Below, in pieces: positions 44,006 to 57,625 of a stretch of 64,000 bases of DNA (positions within the stretch are counted from its first letter, which is position 1; the number at the start of each line of letters is the position of its first letter). The notes below the pieces were generated by a model. The model ran no database searches, was not told where the DNA came from, and was given only the letters and a program-made list of their open reading frames with translations. The position numbers and the translations under genes were made by a program. The DNA comes from Suillus spraguei (taxonomy: Eukaryota; Basidiomycota; Agaricomycetes; Boletales; Suillaceae), in NCBI GenBank assembly GCA_016800925.1, contig JABCPU010000008.1:186001-250000 (forward strand), written 5' to 3'.

Positions 44006-44185
44006 TTAACTCTTCCACTTGAAGACTCACAAGCCTTACAAGTTGAAAACTTATGGGGTCCCTGATTGACACGGCCCGAAAAAGATGACATGGATAATAA
44101 AGTTCGAGTCTGAACGTCTACAAGAGCTCATCGGAGAGCCTAGACTACTGGAGGGCCGTATTATATATTGCGAAGTAGCTAGCTG

Positions 44186-44248
44186 GTGTATCGCGCACTT
44201 GAGCTTGTGTATCGAGCACTTGAGCTTGTGTATCGCGCGCTTGATGCC
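44186..44248. repeat. Short tandem repeat, three 21-bp units
   Basis: gtgtatcgcgcacttgagctt, then gtgtatcgagcacttgagctt, then gtgtatcgcgcgcttgatgcc, followed by a fourth partial gtatcgcgca. Intergenic minisatellite. Confidence 0.8.
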
Positions 44249-44645
44249 GTATCGCGCAAGTCATTAAAGTTCCTTTTGGAGCGTCATAGTCGGTAGCATG
44301 CAGGTGAAGCCGGGGGAGGCGGGAATCCATGAATGCCAATCACTACATATTCACATCAGTTGCACATCTTTGAAAAATTGGAAGAGATCCTCGCTAGAAG
44401 AATGCGGCGAGAAATAGGTTATCGCGCCACATTATGTAAGTTGATAAGTTTACAGGCGTGTCGAAATTTAAATTCTACAGAACCCTCTCCCCACTAAAGT
44501 GGGTGTTGGGGAATATTTCACGTCGCATACCATTACTTACATAGCTGGAGTTTCCTATAATACACGGACATACATAATGGTATACATCGAGAACTTCGAA
44601 TTTAGAGTGTTATTGGTGAGTATGACGTGTATCCTGTCGATCAGC

Positions 44646-47600
44646 TCAAAAGCCGAACCAACGTCTAGCGCTCTGCTCAGTCGCAAGTCTCTTAGCCTAA
44701 TCGAGGTTAGCACCCGGACAGACATGGCAGCTAATAACCGACTATTCACCTGCGCCACCATATCTTTACTCCCTTGTTGGAGGGAATCAATCCGTTGCTC
44801 TATATTTCCCAACATCTCTCTTTGGTTTTCATTTAGCACTGACATCGGAGAAGCGGTCAGACAATCATGTACGCACCCCCTTTCAGCAAGAGCATCGTTT
44901 AGACGATTATAAACGCCACTACGAGCGTTCTCGATTGTCTTAGTGACATCGAGTCCATGACTGGTTGTATCCTGTGATGTTTGCACAGGATCCGGTGAGA
45001 TTATAGGTCTATCGGGGCCAGCAACTTTATCGGCGCTCTAGATCAATAATTGAAGGTGTTTGGGTGACATGACGTACGTAGCGCATCGAGCTGTTCTCCG
45101 GTCATAATGGGTTTCCCAAACCGGAACCATGAGCCCAGCAACGAAGAAGGACCAACGGACACTGGCTGTGGGTAAGGGGGGATTTCGCGGTGGAAACTTG
45201 TCAGATTAACGATTGGGTGATCATAAACACGACGGGTCTTGAAAAGTGTGCCAAATATGATCTGTTCTAGTACGCCTGACTCGTGACGCCTCGAGGCAAT
45301 GAAATCTCCTGTTTCATCCACAGAAACGACCCTGGCGAATAAATTCTCAAGAATGCGGTCAAAACGCAATCTGGGAGCACGTACTTTTCGCATATTTTCG
45401 CAAGAGAGAATGTATGCAAGTGCTCAAGATAAGGTAAAGAGTAAACCATAGCTTCTGGTTTGTCATTAAATGCTACGAGCACATGAGAATCTGAGTTTGT
45501 TGTTAGCATTAGTTTGATTGTTAGGCTCCGAGTCAATCGGCTCACTGTTCTTCTCAATCACTTGAACGTGTTCAACTTTGTTTTTCTTGCTATGCCATTC
45601 TATTTTGGAAATCCTTTCCCCTGAGATATCAAGCATACAACGAGCACCCTTGGCATTTGCTGTCACCCAGAGGCAACGTGCAGGATTGCTATCTCCACTG
45701 TGAAGAGAAGCAGCAAAGCGTGATCGATCAGCACGCCAAATAGTACCTTTCTGCGAATCGATCACGAATGAACCACCTTGCATGACATTTGGGAGACCCT
45801 CGACCCTAAAGACATCTTGTGCAAAATTATACAGCGAGGACTCAGGATCCCGGATGATCTTGAAGACCTGCGTGTTGCCAGACTCGTGGATAGCGATCAG
45901 TCGCACCGCTAGCTGTGCATCTAGCTATGGGGTCAGATAGAGCTTTATGGTATATATCGGCGCATACCGATGCTGACAGCCGAAACAGTCCACGTCAGAG
46001 AGACAACAGGATCTGCATCTTGATTGCGGACCAGAAGCTTAGACTGTCTTTTCTGACGTTGAGGTCTGAGGAGAGACGGTCCACGCAGATCGATCATTGC
46101 GACAGAGCCATCGATGTAGCCAACACCAATGAAACCTATTTTGCGTTAAGCAACTCATGTAACACTTGACCCAAAGGAGAGTATACCTATGTCCGACAAT
46201 GCGCAACACGTCAAGGAAACATTACCACGAGGCAGCATCAAAAAGGGATGGTACCTCGTCCCTGGTCGTGAAGTGACATTACCCAGCAGGACAAACTCTT
46301 TGTTTCCATCTATTTCAATAGGAGGGCTGACTTGTGTGGTGTTCAATTGATACACCAGCAAGTCGCCTGATTTCAGTAGTACGACACACTCCAAAGATTC
46401 GGGGGCTAATTGAACTGTGGCAACTTCTGGTGCACTGGAAAGCGGCAGACAACTGAGATCTATAGTGAGATCATGAATCGCGAAAGGAAAATTCTTTTGA
46501 AGGGGAGATGTGCTAGAACTGATGAGAAGCTGAGGGCTGGCGTCGTGGAAACGGACAGTTAAGTCGCGATGACAGGTTATAAGGATTCGGCGCGGATGGC
46601 TCTGAAGCGTAGTGTTAATAATTAATAATTGTGAACCATCAATCGATCAGTACCCTGGAGAGTCTCAGCTCACTGAGTCTTTTATCATCTATCCATGCAG
46701 ACCCTCCAACTATGGGTAAATCCGCGTCACCAGGCACAAGCTGTTGTCCCACAAGTACATCATGCGTACTTCGTTCCAGAGTCAAGAGCTGTGCATAAAA
46801 TACCCCACCAAGTCCACTGTACAGTTTCGAAGGAACGTGCATTGGTAGAGGTTCTTCTCCACTAAGTGCCATATCCTCGAGTGTCGCGGAAAGGTCATGC
46901 ACAACATCGCTTTGTTCGCTATTATTCTGGGCGTCTGTTCCCGGCCGTGGAGACATCATTTTCGGAGGCAAGAACTGTCGAGCCTCAACCATCCGTGAAT
47001 CAGAGGCTGCGGTGAGGAAAAGTATGGCAACAGGATCCCAGCAACCAGAAAAATGAGGATTAGACTTTGGAAAGATGACGAAGTCATAGGCAGGCCCCGA
47101 TGATAGATAATAAGTTGTTTCTAACGGAATCACCGAAAGTTGCATTGCCTTTCGGATAGAAGCGTGGAGCCCAGTGTTGGAACCAGATGGAGCAGGAGGT
47201 TCCGGAGGATTGAGAGCAGGCATCGTGTGTACAGTTAACCGGCAAGGATCGTAGTTTCTGTCACCTCCGAAAAAGACGAAAGCAGTTGCTCCTCCTCGTG
47301 GATCTGAGGAGTTCGGGAAACCACACCAAGCGACCCTATAGATTGGCTGACGTTCTGACAAATTAGTCCCCTTTTCTTCTGGAGGACCATCGTTTTGCAG
47401 AAAGTTTTCAAGCTCCTCTCCATTTATGACGTTAACATCCAAGTCTGTGGATGTTCTTACCATCAGAGGCTGATCTTCGTCTTCCACCGCCCAAAAGGCG
47501 ATACAGCCATCTGCATAACCCACAGCGAAGAAATGCCCAGCCGGGTGAATAGCTACAGAAGTAACGGAAGGCCACCGATGTGTGAGCACTTCCTTTGGAG

Positions 47601-48746
47601 ATTATGAGTCTACGATAGATTGTGGTGGAAAAGCTCCGACTCACAGATTGGTGATATCCTCCCCCTCCCGGTGCACCAGCAGGGATTACAAGTTCGTACA
47701 CCCGTAGAATGTTGCGTGAAGACTTAAAAAAGGGGAAGAACAGTTACTCACAGTAAACACGACAAAATGAATTCAGATACACACCAGGTCGTACAGTACA
47801 ACTCCCCCTAAATATTGTTTCAGGGGCTTGTATCTGATCGTAGAAATGACTGACCGCCGAAGGCTACAAATATCAAGTTGAGGTCTCTCGCATGTGCAAC
47901 TAAATCGATGGGTATGTTGCTAAGGCCCAATGTAAGTAAACCTCCACGGCAAAACGCCAGTGTTGTTACACGGACCAACCAGGCAATGCATGCATGGGAT
48001 CTACCATACTGCTCGCGATCTTAGCCTGAAACATATTCCACAAGTTTGGGATGACATAGGGTGACTTTTTCAAACATAGAAGATCATATGTTCTGATCTC
48101 TCCCGACTGCAGGGCAAGAAAGACCTGGAAAAAATGAGATTAGAAGTGTCTAAGAAACTCTTGAGTTTCAGTGCCCACATGGGTATGTGAGGGTGACAAC
48201 ATAACGGCACTTGACACTGCGGGTCAGTGGATGTCGTTATTACAGTGATTGGTCACTTGCGTACTTGATAGCATGGTCAAATTTTCGTCGACTTTGGCGG
48301 TTCCGTCAAATCTTTCAAATTCCAGATATGAAGTTGATCGCGCTCATCTAGTAGTATGAAGCTTCAGGAATCGAGGTTGACGTATTGGCGGACGGCTTAC
48401 CGACAGCAACAAGTTTGTCCGTGGAGGCGGCAAGCTGCAAGATCTTGACCGGAGAACCTTCTGGCGTCTGTACTGAACTCTCTACACCAGGACCACCCAC
48501 CACGCAAATCAGACCGCTTGCGGTGCCTAGAAACAAAAAGAAAACAGTATTTAAGTCAGAATCACGGTTCAAAGATGATACAAGTTAAGAGATCTCACCA
48601 ACAGCCAGAAGGCTCAATGTGGGTTCGTAAGTCAGCACCCTTGGGTCCAATAAATAGTCGACGGTTCGCAGCCTGCCAATCTCCCAATCATCAGGATCCC
48701 TTTGACCAGTCGAAAGATCTGCAAGGACGTGTCTCTCTCCGAACAT
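44646..48746 (-). CDS. SRO7: SRO7/tomosyn/Lgl-family exocytosis regulator with R-SNARE-like tail
   Basis: WD40 protein that controls SNARE assembly at sites of polarised secretion. The start is ATG 48746 (MFGERHVLADLSTGQ), then WEIGRLRTVDYLL, SLLAVG|TASGLICVVGGPGVE. Beta-propeller repeats follow (HRWPSVTSVAIHPAGHFFAV, YADGCIAFW, YRVAWCGFPNSS, AFVFFGGDRNYDPCRLTVH, then IGVGYIDGSVAMIDLRGP, ESGNTQVFKIIRDPES). Near the end: FARVVSVDETGDFIAS and FRFGKPIMTGEQLDAL. The last exons encode NRLNDALAERG and LGNIEQRIDSLQQGSKDMVA, where the Arg aligns with the zero-layer Arg of R-SNAREs, and after a final intron (gtgaat...gattag) AKRLATEQSARRWFGF, TGA 44646-44648. Many introns. The 3' end has a dispersed copy at 33621-33775. 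Confidence 0.88.
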
Positions 48747-49196
48747 GGCTTGTTGGTGTGTCTTCCTCGGCTTCGGGCACTTTCAAGTTATAGTAATCTC
48801 GTCCTATTATGATCATGAATTATCTCAATCAATCTGGTCCAAGATTAGCCGGCGGCAGGTGAACTAGGTGTTGCAGTGAGCAGAGAGTTGATAGAGTATT
48901 AGACGGTACTGGTCATGACTGTTGTTTCCAGGTGCAGCACTTAATATGGTACTGGTATACTTCAAGTCTCCGACGCACAGGTTCCTTGAAAGTTCCTCAC
49001 GCCAGGAGAAACTTAGATGTAATATTTCTCCTTCTACATATTATTGCTTAGTTAGAGCGCTTGTGACCACGCTTCAATGGAGTGTATGGATACTGCTAAC
49101 TAAAAATACAAAAGTAGGTAAAGGTAGATGCTACAACGCCAAGAAACAGAGTCCATCATGACGATCTCGGAATATCTGGCATCTTCTCAAACACAT

Positions 49197-52100
49197 TCAC
49201 TCGCGAGGATACAACTCTGCTACTTGGATTATTGGATTGCGGCACTCCGCCTCTGATCTTCCCCAACCACGTCCGTTTAGATGAATTTCTAGAAGTTGAG
49301 GGTCAGATGTGGACCGAGGACTGTTCGTAACGTCTGAGATAGTAGTCGTGGCTCGCCTTCCTGGTGAGGGCAGACTAACTATATTTCTGGCAGAGCGTAC
49401 TGGCGTGAATCCTGATCGGCTTGAGTGCAATGTTTTCCGGAGACGCGGCGTAGTGGCTGTTTGCATGTCCGAGTCACTTGTATAACGACCTTCTGGTGGA
49501 ACAGTTTCCCTGTCATCATAATCTGGCGCGCGTCTCTTCTTTCCCGCAGATGTCGGTACTTCCTCTTCAGGGATTCCAGTCTGCGCCATGTCTGACTGCA
49601 TAGGTTTCCTCTCTGGTGTTTGTGATCGGAATGCTGCCAGGGTGTTCGATATCGTTCGATCTCGACCCCGTAATTGGCTTGGTATCTGTGAATATAGATA
49701 CCCGGGCACAGGAGGGACAGTGGGCGGCGGTGCTGTTTGCACAGACGGGGCAGCGAGGTTGGTCGGTGGGATTTGCGCAGATTCTTTGGCGGAAGCAAGT
49801 TTGCTTTGGAGATTCTGTACCTTGCGTGTCAGAGCTTCCACCTTCGTAGACAATTTCTTGTTCGCCTTCAAAACTCTGTCATAACATTAGTCTAGGTGAG
49901 GGAACCACAATGAATTTTGCTCACTCCAATATCCGATCGTCATATTCTTCAATTTCAGTACACTTGCTTTGCAATAGTTGGTCCATATCGCGATTTTTTC
50001 TCTTCCAATTCAGCAACGACGTCATTGAAGTTTAGGTTCCGAACGGACTGCGTCCAATTCCCATTGGAGGGATGACATCGCCTTCTCATGCTGTGTTATT
50101 TGAAGTGGCAAGGCTAAGTTCGGCCGCTTTGCCCGCCTTTTTCGGACTGAGCGAGTCGAAGCTGTATCTGTTCTAGGGTCTCCTTGAGCGAGGAATTAGA
50201 TATTTCACTATTCATTGTTCGTCAAGTTTGTGCCTGTGAAGAAGGCGAGCCTACTCACCTCTCCTGTACTTGTTGCTCCAGATATCTCGTTAACGATACC
50301 GAGCGCTGAATCTCTGCCTCCAAGCTGGTGGTCTCTACTTGCAGTGCTTGTTTCTCTGCCTGTAGACTTGATAACTCAGCTTCTGTCTGCTCCAGTTGCC
50401 AGCGCGTGGCTTCATTGGCCTGTCGAAGTTCTGCCTCGAGAGCATCAAACTTGGCTTGATGGTCTGTACGAGAAGAGAGCTGGTCACTGAAGGCTGCTTG
50501 ATCCTGTTTGCGACAGGCAATCTCATTCTGTAACTGTGTGCGCAACAAATCCTGCTCCCTGGTTCGTTCGTCAAGGCTGATACGAAAGTCTTCAAGATCC
50601 TTTTCATTGGCTTTGAGAACAGCAACTTTCTCCTCCAGATCGTCCTGCAATTTGCGAACTTGTTGCTCTGCTTGTCGCAGAGCGTCCGTGTGGGCTTGCC
50701 TTGCTAGTTCAAGTTTGCTAGTTGACTGTTCCACGAGGTTCGAAAGACGTTGGCATTCTTCTTTGGCAGCAGCGAGTTCGTTCTGGGTATTGGATAGTGT
50801 CTTTTGCAGCATGTCAAGTTCTTCAATGTGTCTGACACGTAGAGAGTCCTCTGTCATGGCTCTTCTCTGGCCGTCGTCCGTGAGAGTTGCGATTTGGTTA
50901 TTCAATTCTCGATTGCGTTGCTGCACTTCTGCAAAACGAAGATCGGCACTTTGCAAAAGTTGCGTAGCTTGTGAAAGCTCTTGGCTCGTGTGCTTGAGAC
51001 GCTCTTGCAGGTCATTGACCTCGACAGCATGACGAGCATGCAGATCCTGTAGCTCGGCGTTATTCTCGCTAGCTCGAGATGCCTGGATGCGTTGCTGAAG
51101 GTCGTCCTGAGCTTTAGACAAGGATTCGCAGGTGATCTGATGGCGGGTGCGAAGTTCGTCGAGTTCGTCCTCCAACGACTGCAGCTGCTCTTGATATTCT
51201 GAAATGCGACGAGTCGAAGCAGCTGTTGATTCTTTGGATATCTCGGCGAAATTTTGCTCAAGTATAATTAACCTTGCATCGCGAACTTGTAAAGTGGCTG
51301 CCTTGTCTTCGAGTGCACTGCGGCAAGATGAAAGTTGGGCTTGCAATACTGCAGCGTCTTGACGAGACTTTTCCAAGTTGCATTCACTGTTGCTCAATGT
51401 CTCGCGTACAGCTGCAAGCGAGGTCACTAGCTGACCCATTTCGTCATGATCTTGTGCCCGGAGAGCTTCAAGACAACTCAGTGATGCGACACTCTCTGCT
51501 AAGTCTCGAACGAGCACTTCCTTCTCGCCAGCAAGCAGTCCTATATCTTCAGAGAGCTTCGAGTTATGGGCCGTAAGAGCAGCTATCTTGGACAACATCT
51601 GCGGTTCTTCGGCGAGGTGCTGGTCGACTATGCATTGAACGCGGCGAGCATTCGACATCGCTTGAGCGACGATGGCCACCATAGACGATAGCTCATTACC
51701 GTGGGTGGCTTTGAGACTGTCGTTCTCCTCCTGCAACTTTTCCACCTCGAACTCTGCTGCCTCGAGGTTGGTGACAGCTTGGTCGCGAGCATCTCTAGCT
51801 TCTGCACAGTCTTCGACCATTGCCTTCTTTTGTGCCGACATCATCTCCAGCTCCGACATCATCTCGGAGATCCGTTCCTCCTGGAGTTTGAGGTTCGTCT
51901 CCAGGCGGCGAATGTCATGTTGGTGAATGCCGATCTGCTCCGTGCGGCGGTTGACACGCCCTTCGAGTTCCTGTATCTGCTCACGAAGTGTGTGAACCAC
52001 CCCAGTTGCCGACATAGTGGATAGCTGATGCGCTTGCAGAGAGCTATAGCGGCTATGAGCCTCTGTTAATTCTTCTTGTGCAACCTTCAAGTCTGTTTGG

Positions 52101-54097
52101 AGGTTTGTGACTTGGAGGCTGAGTGAATTACGATCCGATTCGATGTTCTGGTACATTCTTGTAAGTTCAGCCAGTCGTTCCTCTGCTTGCTGGAGCTCGT
52201 CGCGGGTGTCTTCGTGGGATGATTCCGCTGCTTGTACTTGCACAGTCAGAGATTGGAGTTTGGCTTCCAACTCTGTGACCAGTAGGAGGGTGGTTACGTG
52301 ACTCTTCTGATACAGTCAACTGCTGGCACGAGACCTCGAGCTGGCTTTTAAGGTCTCGTATAGTGGTGTCTCGTTCTGCGACTGATTGGGAGTGATCAAG
52401 GACTTGGTTTTTCTCGGCAGCATGCAAACGACTGCGTAGGTTATTCACGACGATGCCTAGGACTGTGATCAAAAGGACAAGGCGTTTGCCCTGTCGTTTG
52501 TAGGCTGAGACCCCATCGGCCTCCTGGCTGATCGTGTGGATGCGCTTCTCCAAAGTCTGACATGTGATTCGAGCCTCGGTCTCGGAGAATTCGAGGGCAC
52601 GTCGTAGGTCGTCCCGCTCGCTTCGTATTCTGTCTACAGCCCTGAGCAAAGTTTCAATGTAATTGGCAAGCGTTGCATCATCAGGGTAGGCAGAACGGCT
52701 GGTAGTGGCCTGTGGCAACGGAGTAGAGCAATTTGGGTATAGGAAGCTGCCGTCGAAGTTGGATCGGATATCCTCAACATCGATATCCATGTGATCCTGA
52801 TCAGTAGCTGTCGAATGCCGCGTCGACTCTTCATTGCACCGGAGATTCATGAGCTCTTGTTGTAATCCACTAGTTCAATATCAGCAATCTATCGGGCTGG
52901 TGGACAAGTATTGTATACCTCTCGATGGCCATCAGCGCTCTAACACGGTTTTCGCTGTCATGGAGCAGCTGATTCGCTCTGTCCAGCTCCTGACGTATGT
53001 TAGCGGATGCGTCTTGTGCTTCCTTTTTCTCCTCCATGAGTTCTCGCACACTCGTCTCCAAGCAGGTAAGTTTCTCCGACTCAGCACGTAGCCTTCTTTG
53101 CAGCTTATCGTACGCTGCCTGTGTGGGTCCACTCTGCTGCTCGCGCAGCAGACTCTCCAATGTCTTTATCCTTACTTCATCCTCGTCGATCCTCTTCAAC
53201 AACTCTTCCTCCCTCTCTATCGCGTTCCCCGCGCCCTGACTTGATTTCAGTACCTCCAGCTCCTCATCTTTGTCCTCTATTGCTGATGTGAGCTCCGCGA
53301 TACGGGCTTGCATAGTCTTCTCCGCTGAAAATTGCGTATTTTGCGTCTTGACAAGATCTTCCTGGGCTCGAGTGAGTTTCATTTCCATGTCGTGCAGGGT
53401 CTTCTCTTTATCCGCCAGGAGGACCTTCGCATCGTTGAGTTCTCGCTCCAATGCTGGTAATCTGAAATTAGACACAGAAGAAGACCGAGGTCTCCCACCT
53501 CGCTGCGGCAGTCGAGAATTAGCCGTCGGCTGGGGTTTCGTATTTTCCAGCATCCTCTCTAGTCACGCACGCGAGACTCCATATTTCGCTTCTCTGTCTC
53601 CAATTTGAAAGTCTGAGCCCTAACTGACTCGGATTGGCAAGACATGGTGTCAAGCGTTGCCTCGAGCTCCCGTGCTGCTCGTTCTTCAGCCTTTAGTTTG
53701 TCCTGCGCAGCGAGAAGTGCAGCTTCTCCATTCCTGGAGGCCATTTTCTCGATCTTGAGCTCGTCTGAGCGCCGTGCCAGATCGCTTTCGAGTCTGAGAG
53801 CGCGGTCGGCTTCGGCGCTGAGCTGTTGAACTAGGAAGTGAGTGAACGTGAAAGATCAAGTAGACGGAAGTCAAAATAACCTTGTACAATGTTTCATTTA
53901 ATGATGTCTTTATCTCTTCAAGTTCAGCCTCTCTCTTCATTAGGCGGCTTCGCAGGCCTGCATTCTCGGTGTCTGAGCAGCAAGTCAGGGAAGATTGTTA
54001 GATTACGTGCTAATAGCATACCTTGGCTTGCTAACTTATCTTTGAGAGCTTGCGCTTCTTCAGACACATCGTACTTCCCGATGTCTTTGAGGGACAT
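49197..54097 (-). CDS. Large coiled-coil protein, frame interrupted by several 1-nt indels
   Basis: The start is ATG 54097 (MSLKDIGKYDVSEEAQALKD). Nearly all of about 1450 codons are heptad-rich Glu/Gln/Leu/Arg coiled coil, with a short Arg/Ser/Pro patch near 53530 (RLPQRGGRPRSSSVSNFRLP) and a Ser/Pro-rich, disordered, basic C-terminus (GKKRRAPDYDDRET, SGFTPVRSARNIVSLPSPGR) ending at 49197. The longest uninterrupted part is 50255-52270. Frame switches without splice sites lie at about 53567, 52295, 50115, 50095, 50035 and 50010. In each, one base restores the coiled coil (for example VRD-LERMLENTKP). True introns include gtatac...actag at about 52915-52870. It resembles spindle-pole or microtubule-associated coiled-coil proteins in style only; no family recognised. 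Confidence 0.65.
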
Positions 54098-55103
54098 GAC
54101 TGTTGTGGCCAAACACTACGAAAGTACTGGCTAATGGTAGGACTAAAGAGCAATGCCAGCACCGAAACCAAACACAGTTCAACAAACCGAAGACGCGTCG
54201 TGTCATGTGATCGTGTTTTAGAAAATGACTCCACCAATTCATCGAGAAACGAGCAGAGACCACCAACTGACAATGCTCATGACTGGGCCTGGAGGAACAG
54301 GTAACACGCACGTAGTGAAAGCCGTTGAGGATGCACTTTAAAGCATGGTTGTGCCGACTGTGAGAAATGTAGAGTCCCAATCTTTTACATGTACACCACT
54401 GGATGAACATTGAACACAGCTCAACACTTGTATTCACTTCACTGGGCCCTGGGCCAACTTTCAAGTTTCCAACATCTATGTACTCTGTTCTGGCTGTACA
54501 TTTGTCCGACTTATTTTGTTGTGCCCCTTAGGGAAACATCTATGCTATGCTGGCGACACAACATTCCATGGTCCTGTGGTGTACACCGTGCGTGACTTTG
54601 TGTGGTTACAATTTGTAAATTTGGGTGAGTATGTACCATTTTCTATTTTCGTTGACTTGCCTGCTGGACGATGAATCGGTTTACTCTTACTATACATTGA
54701 CACTCCACTTATCATTGTCCGTTCAAGGTGGTCAAGACAAAATTTCGGAAGCGTCATATGCTACATCTCTAAACCCTCATCGACAGTGCATCGGGAAGGT
54801 GCAGACGTATCTGCGAACAACCGAATAGAAACAAATGCCGGTCGAACGGAATAAGGCAGGCCACTACGACTATTAAACGAGATGGACACCGGAAGATGTC
54901 ACCGCGTCATGGTCCGATGGATGACTGCATACCTTCAATGTATTCAGCGAGTAACACTGCAAACCAATTCAGAGTGCCCGCCAATAGCAATCTGACCAAA
55001 CGGTCAATAGAAGCATCAATAGAAATGTTGATTTGCAAAACAAATTTCATGAGGGGGCACGAAAATTTAGCACTACAAGACCCACTACCAAGGTGGCGGA
55101 AAT
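54098..55103. other. Intergenic region, no gene seen
   Basis: About 1 kb between the coiled-coil gene start and the oxidase 3' end. Short frames on both strands lack motifs or good splice sites. It presumably contains the coiled-coil gene promoter. Confidence 0.5.
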
Positions 55104-56598
55104 CTAGATATTATGTTTCAAAGCGACTTGGGCCTTCACCAATTCCAGCACTTCTTCTGCCGCACCCCAAGACCTCTGGAAACCTGCCGGTCTTGCGAAT
55201 GTTTCATTAGGCAATCGCATTCAAACACTCTAGGGAATGGATGGCTTACCCAAAGCCATAAGCATGTACAACCAGCATGGATTGTTCACAGTCGCGGTCA
55301 CTTGTGGGAGTCCCATTCCATGGAATAAGGTCATCCGTGCTTTGCAAGGGCAGTACAACTTGCTCTAGTTCGACTCGTGGTCCACCTTCTCTTTCAGGTC
55401 TTAAACCAACGTAACATTTAAGGATTCTTGACTCGGCACTCTTCAAACAAGGGGCCAATGCGGCGCAGCGATCAAATATTCCTCTCGCAATCTGCATGTC
55501 TAAAGAGGTGTCCCAATTCCCGTGCTGAAATGTCCCACCGAGTATTGCAGTGTCACGTTGACCTTTTCCAGGGCGAGGAATAATGTATGTACTTTCCTCG
55601 GTCGCTAGATTGCGGGGCTTTGATGGGCAGCTGATTGTCAATGCTCATTCCGGACACGCACTTGAATAAACAAGAAGACACTCCTGCAGACCCGGCGCAT
55701 GTACCAGGATCGTTTGTCCGCGAATAGGGTATAGTTTCGTGTCTTGCACTCCGATAATGGATCTTGAACCTTTGTGCTGATGTTACGAGAGCTACCTCCA
55801 AAAAAAAACCCCTTACCAAGCGCAGACGCATTCACCAGAATACCATCGGGTCCTACCAGACTCCTCAAGTCGTCCAAACTCCTCACATTTCTGCGTTCAA
55901 AGGTGACTCCACGGGAGATCAGCTCGGATTGGAGCCACGGAAGATATTCGGATGGATTAACTGAAACCGTATCGAATGCGACTCCAGCTTTGAATGGCTC
56001 AGGGATGTCAGAGGGGGAGATTACCCTGATCTGGCCCACATTTATTCCGAGGTTCACAGTCATGAAATAAACTACCTACATTCCGCACAAGGTCTTTCCA
56101 CCACAAATCTGAAACTTTATTATCCCGAGTTTGCGCGATATAAAGCCTCGTGGGTAACAGCTGGGTTGCTCCTTCCTCACGACCAAGGATGACTCGAAGG
56201 AATTAGACTAACCTTAACTAATCCTGTTGGGATCATGTCCCATAGTTTGTCACTTGGTTGTCGTAGGATCAGTTGTGCCGCACCCGTCAGTCAAAGATCA
56301 CACGTACAAAGTCTTTTCCTCCCACTTCTTAACTCGTTCATCTTTACCCCCAAGTTCCATGGGAGACCAATTAGCACCCTGGTTCCTCTAGAAGTTCGTC
56401 ATATATGACATTATAAACAACTCACAGCGTATGGACTAGACCAAGCTTGTGAAGAGTCTGTGTCATCAGGCAGATCCCTAGCGATCACTTTGATATTAAA
56501 TGAGACATCGTCGGCCAAGCAGCAAGGTACGCAATCGTTAGTCCAATCACACCTGCTCCAAGGACGACGAGAGATTGTTCTGCCTTCGTGGTAGACAT
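55104..56598 (-). CDS. DAO: D-amino-acid oxidase (FAD)
   Basis: Oxidative deamination of D-amino acids to 2-oxo acids, ammonia and hydrogen peroxide. The start is ATG 56598; LVVLGAGVIGLTIAYLAA is the FAD-binding GxGxxG loop. SSPYA|GANWSP spans an intron. Then WEEKTF, KLWDMIPTGLVK, LLPTRLYIAQTRDNKVSD, LWWKDLVRN, RVISPSDIPEPFKAGVAFDT, VNPSEYLPWLQSELISRGVT, ILVNASALG, YIIPRPGKGQRDTAILGGTF, then GLRPEREGGPRVELE with the substrate-carboxylate-binding Arg region. The end GFGPAGFQRSWGAAEEVLEL runs to TAG at 55104-55106. A 1-nt shift occurs near 56521 (LAAW-P-DDVSFNIKVIARD). The C-terminus ends LKHNI, not the SKL-type peroxisomal signal common in this family. A decayed tandem copy lies upstream. Confidence 0.87.
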
Positions 56599-57625
56599 TG
56601 CTGATAGTAGTAGGGGTCTGTAGGGCCGACTTCTTATTAGGCTACTAATAGCAACCAGACATAATAGGACTGGGTAGCTAGATTTACCGGACCGTCCAAG
56701 TCCGAGTTTATGATAAGGGTTTCTCTGATCTCAGCATAAAATAATCTCCGGCGTGTGCGATGGACCATGGTGCACGTGTAATCTCTCAGTCGACACATTC
56801 AGAACACTCGAAATCGACGCCAAAGTACCATAAAACCATAGAGGTCGGGAAGTCCACCCGCTGTCGACATGCTCATATGCACATATGTTTCATAAGGTTG
56901 GCATTGCTGTTGAGATTGCACAGGATCTTGAAGCATCCGTCGCGCATTTCCGCTCTTGACTGAGCTTCGTAATGCAGATGACTTTGCAGGTCTGGAGAGT
57001 ATCTCGCCTGGCGAAGTTGCTGCTGAATTTGAGGCTCTCGAGAGTAGAAGAGTTTTAAGGGGCTGAAGAGGTTCAGAGCATCGACGAAGCTGAAATGCTC
57101 AAGATACTTTTTGATTTTGGCGAGTTAGATCGGGTCAAACAAGGAATATTATTATAATACCGAAGGCTATTTCTAGATGGGGTTGAGGTGGTTAATGGCA
57201 AATTAATGGGTGATGATGGGTAGGATGAGGCACTGGCATTAATATCATCATTAGAAATGTCAGTCCACATAGTCTAGTACATAGCTTACAGGTTTGCCAG
57301 CTCCGCCCCCCCCTCCGCACTACCCGGTACTGGCGATAGACAATACTCCAATGTATCGACGTGATGGAAACCGATGGAAACCACGGTATCGGAAAAAAGG
57401 TCCAGCTCAATGATATCCTTAGGATAGCTCGGATGGTGTGACGAGTGGTATGTCGGAAACATTTTCGCATAGTCTCTAGCGCATCCTCACCAGTAATTTA
57501 TGATACAGGGCAAGCCCGGCTTAGGTTGAAGCTGAGGGATTCACGAAGAGCAATAATAGCCTACTCGCTATTAGTAGACAATATCAGTGGAACTCGTACA
57601 ATCTTGGATAGTTGAGTATATATTC
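56599..57625. other. Interval between the two oxidase copies
   Basis: About 1 kb. One plus-strand stretch reads LRNADDFAGLESISPGEVAA then EFEALESRR (about 56960-57060), and a minus-strand one reads ENVSDIPLVTPSELSKDIIE and SIGFHHVDTLEYCLSPVPG (about 57470-57310). Both look like coding fragments but neither belongs to a complete gene I can build or name. Confidence 0.35.

Noticed and set aside
50508..51032. A Ser/Cys/Arg-rich plus-strand ORF of 174 codons
   Set aside because: It is the complement of the coiled-coil gene. Its odd composition is what antisense of Glu/Gln/Leu codons gives.
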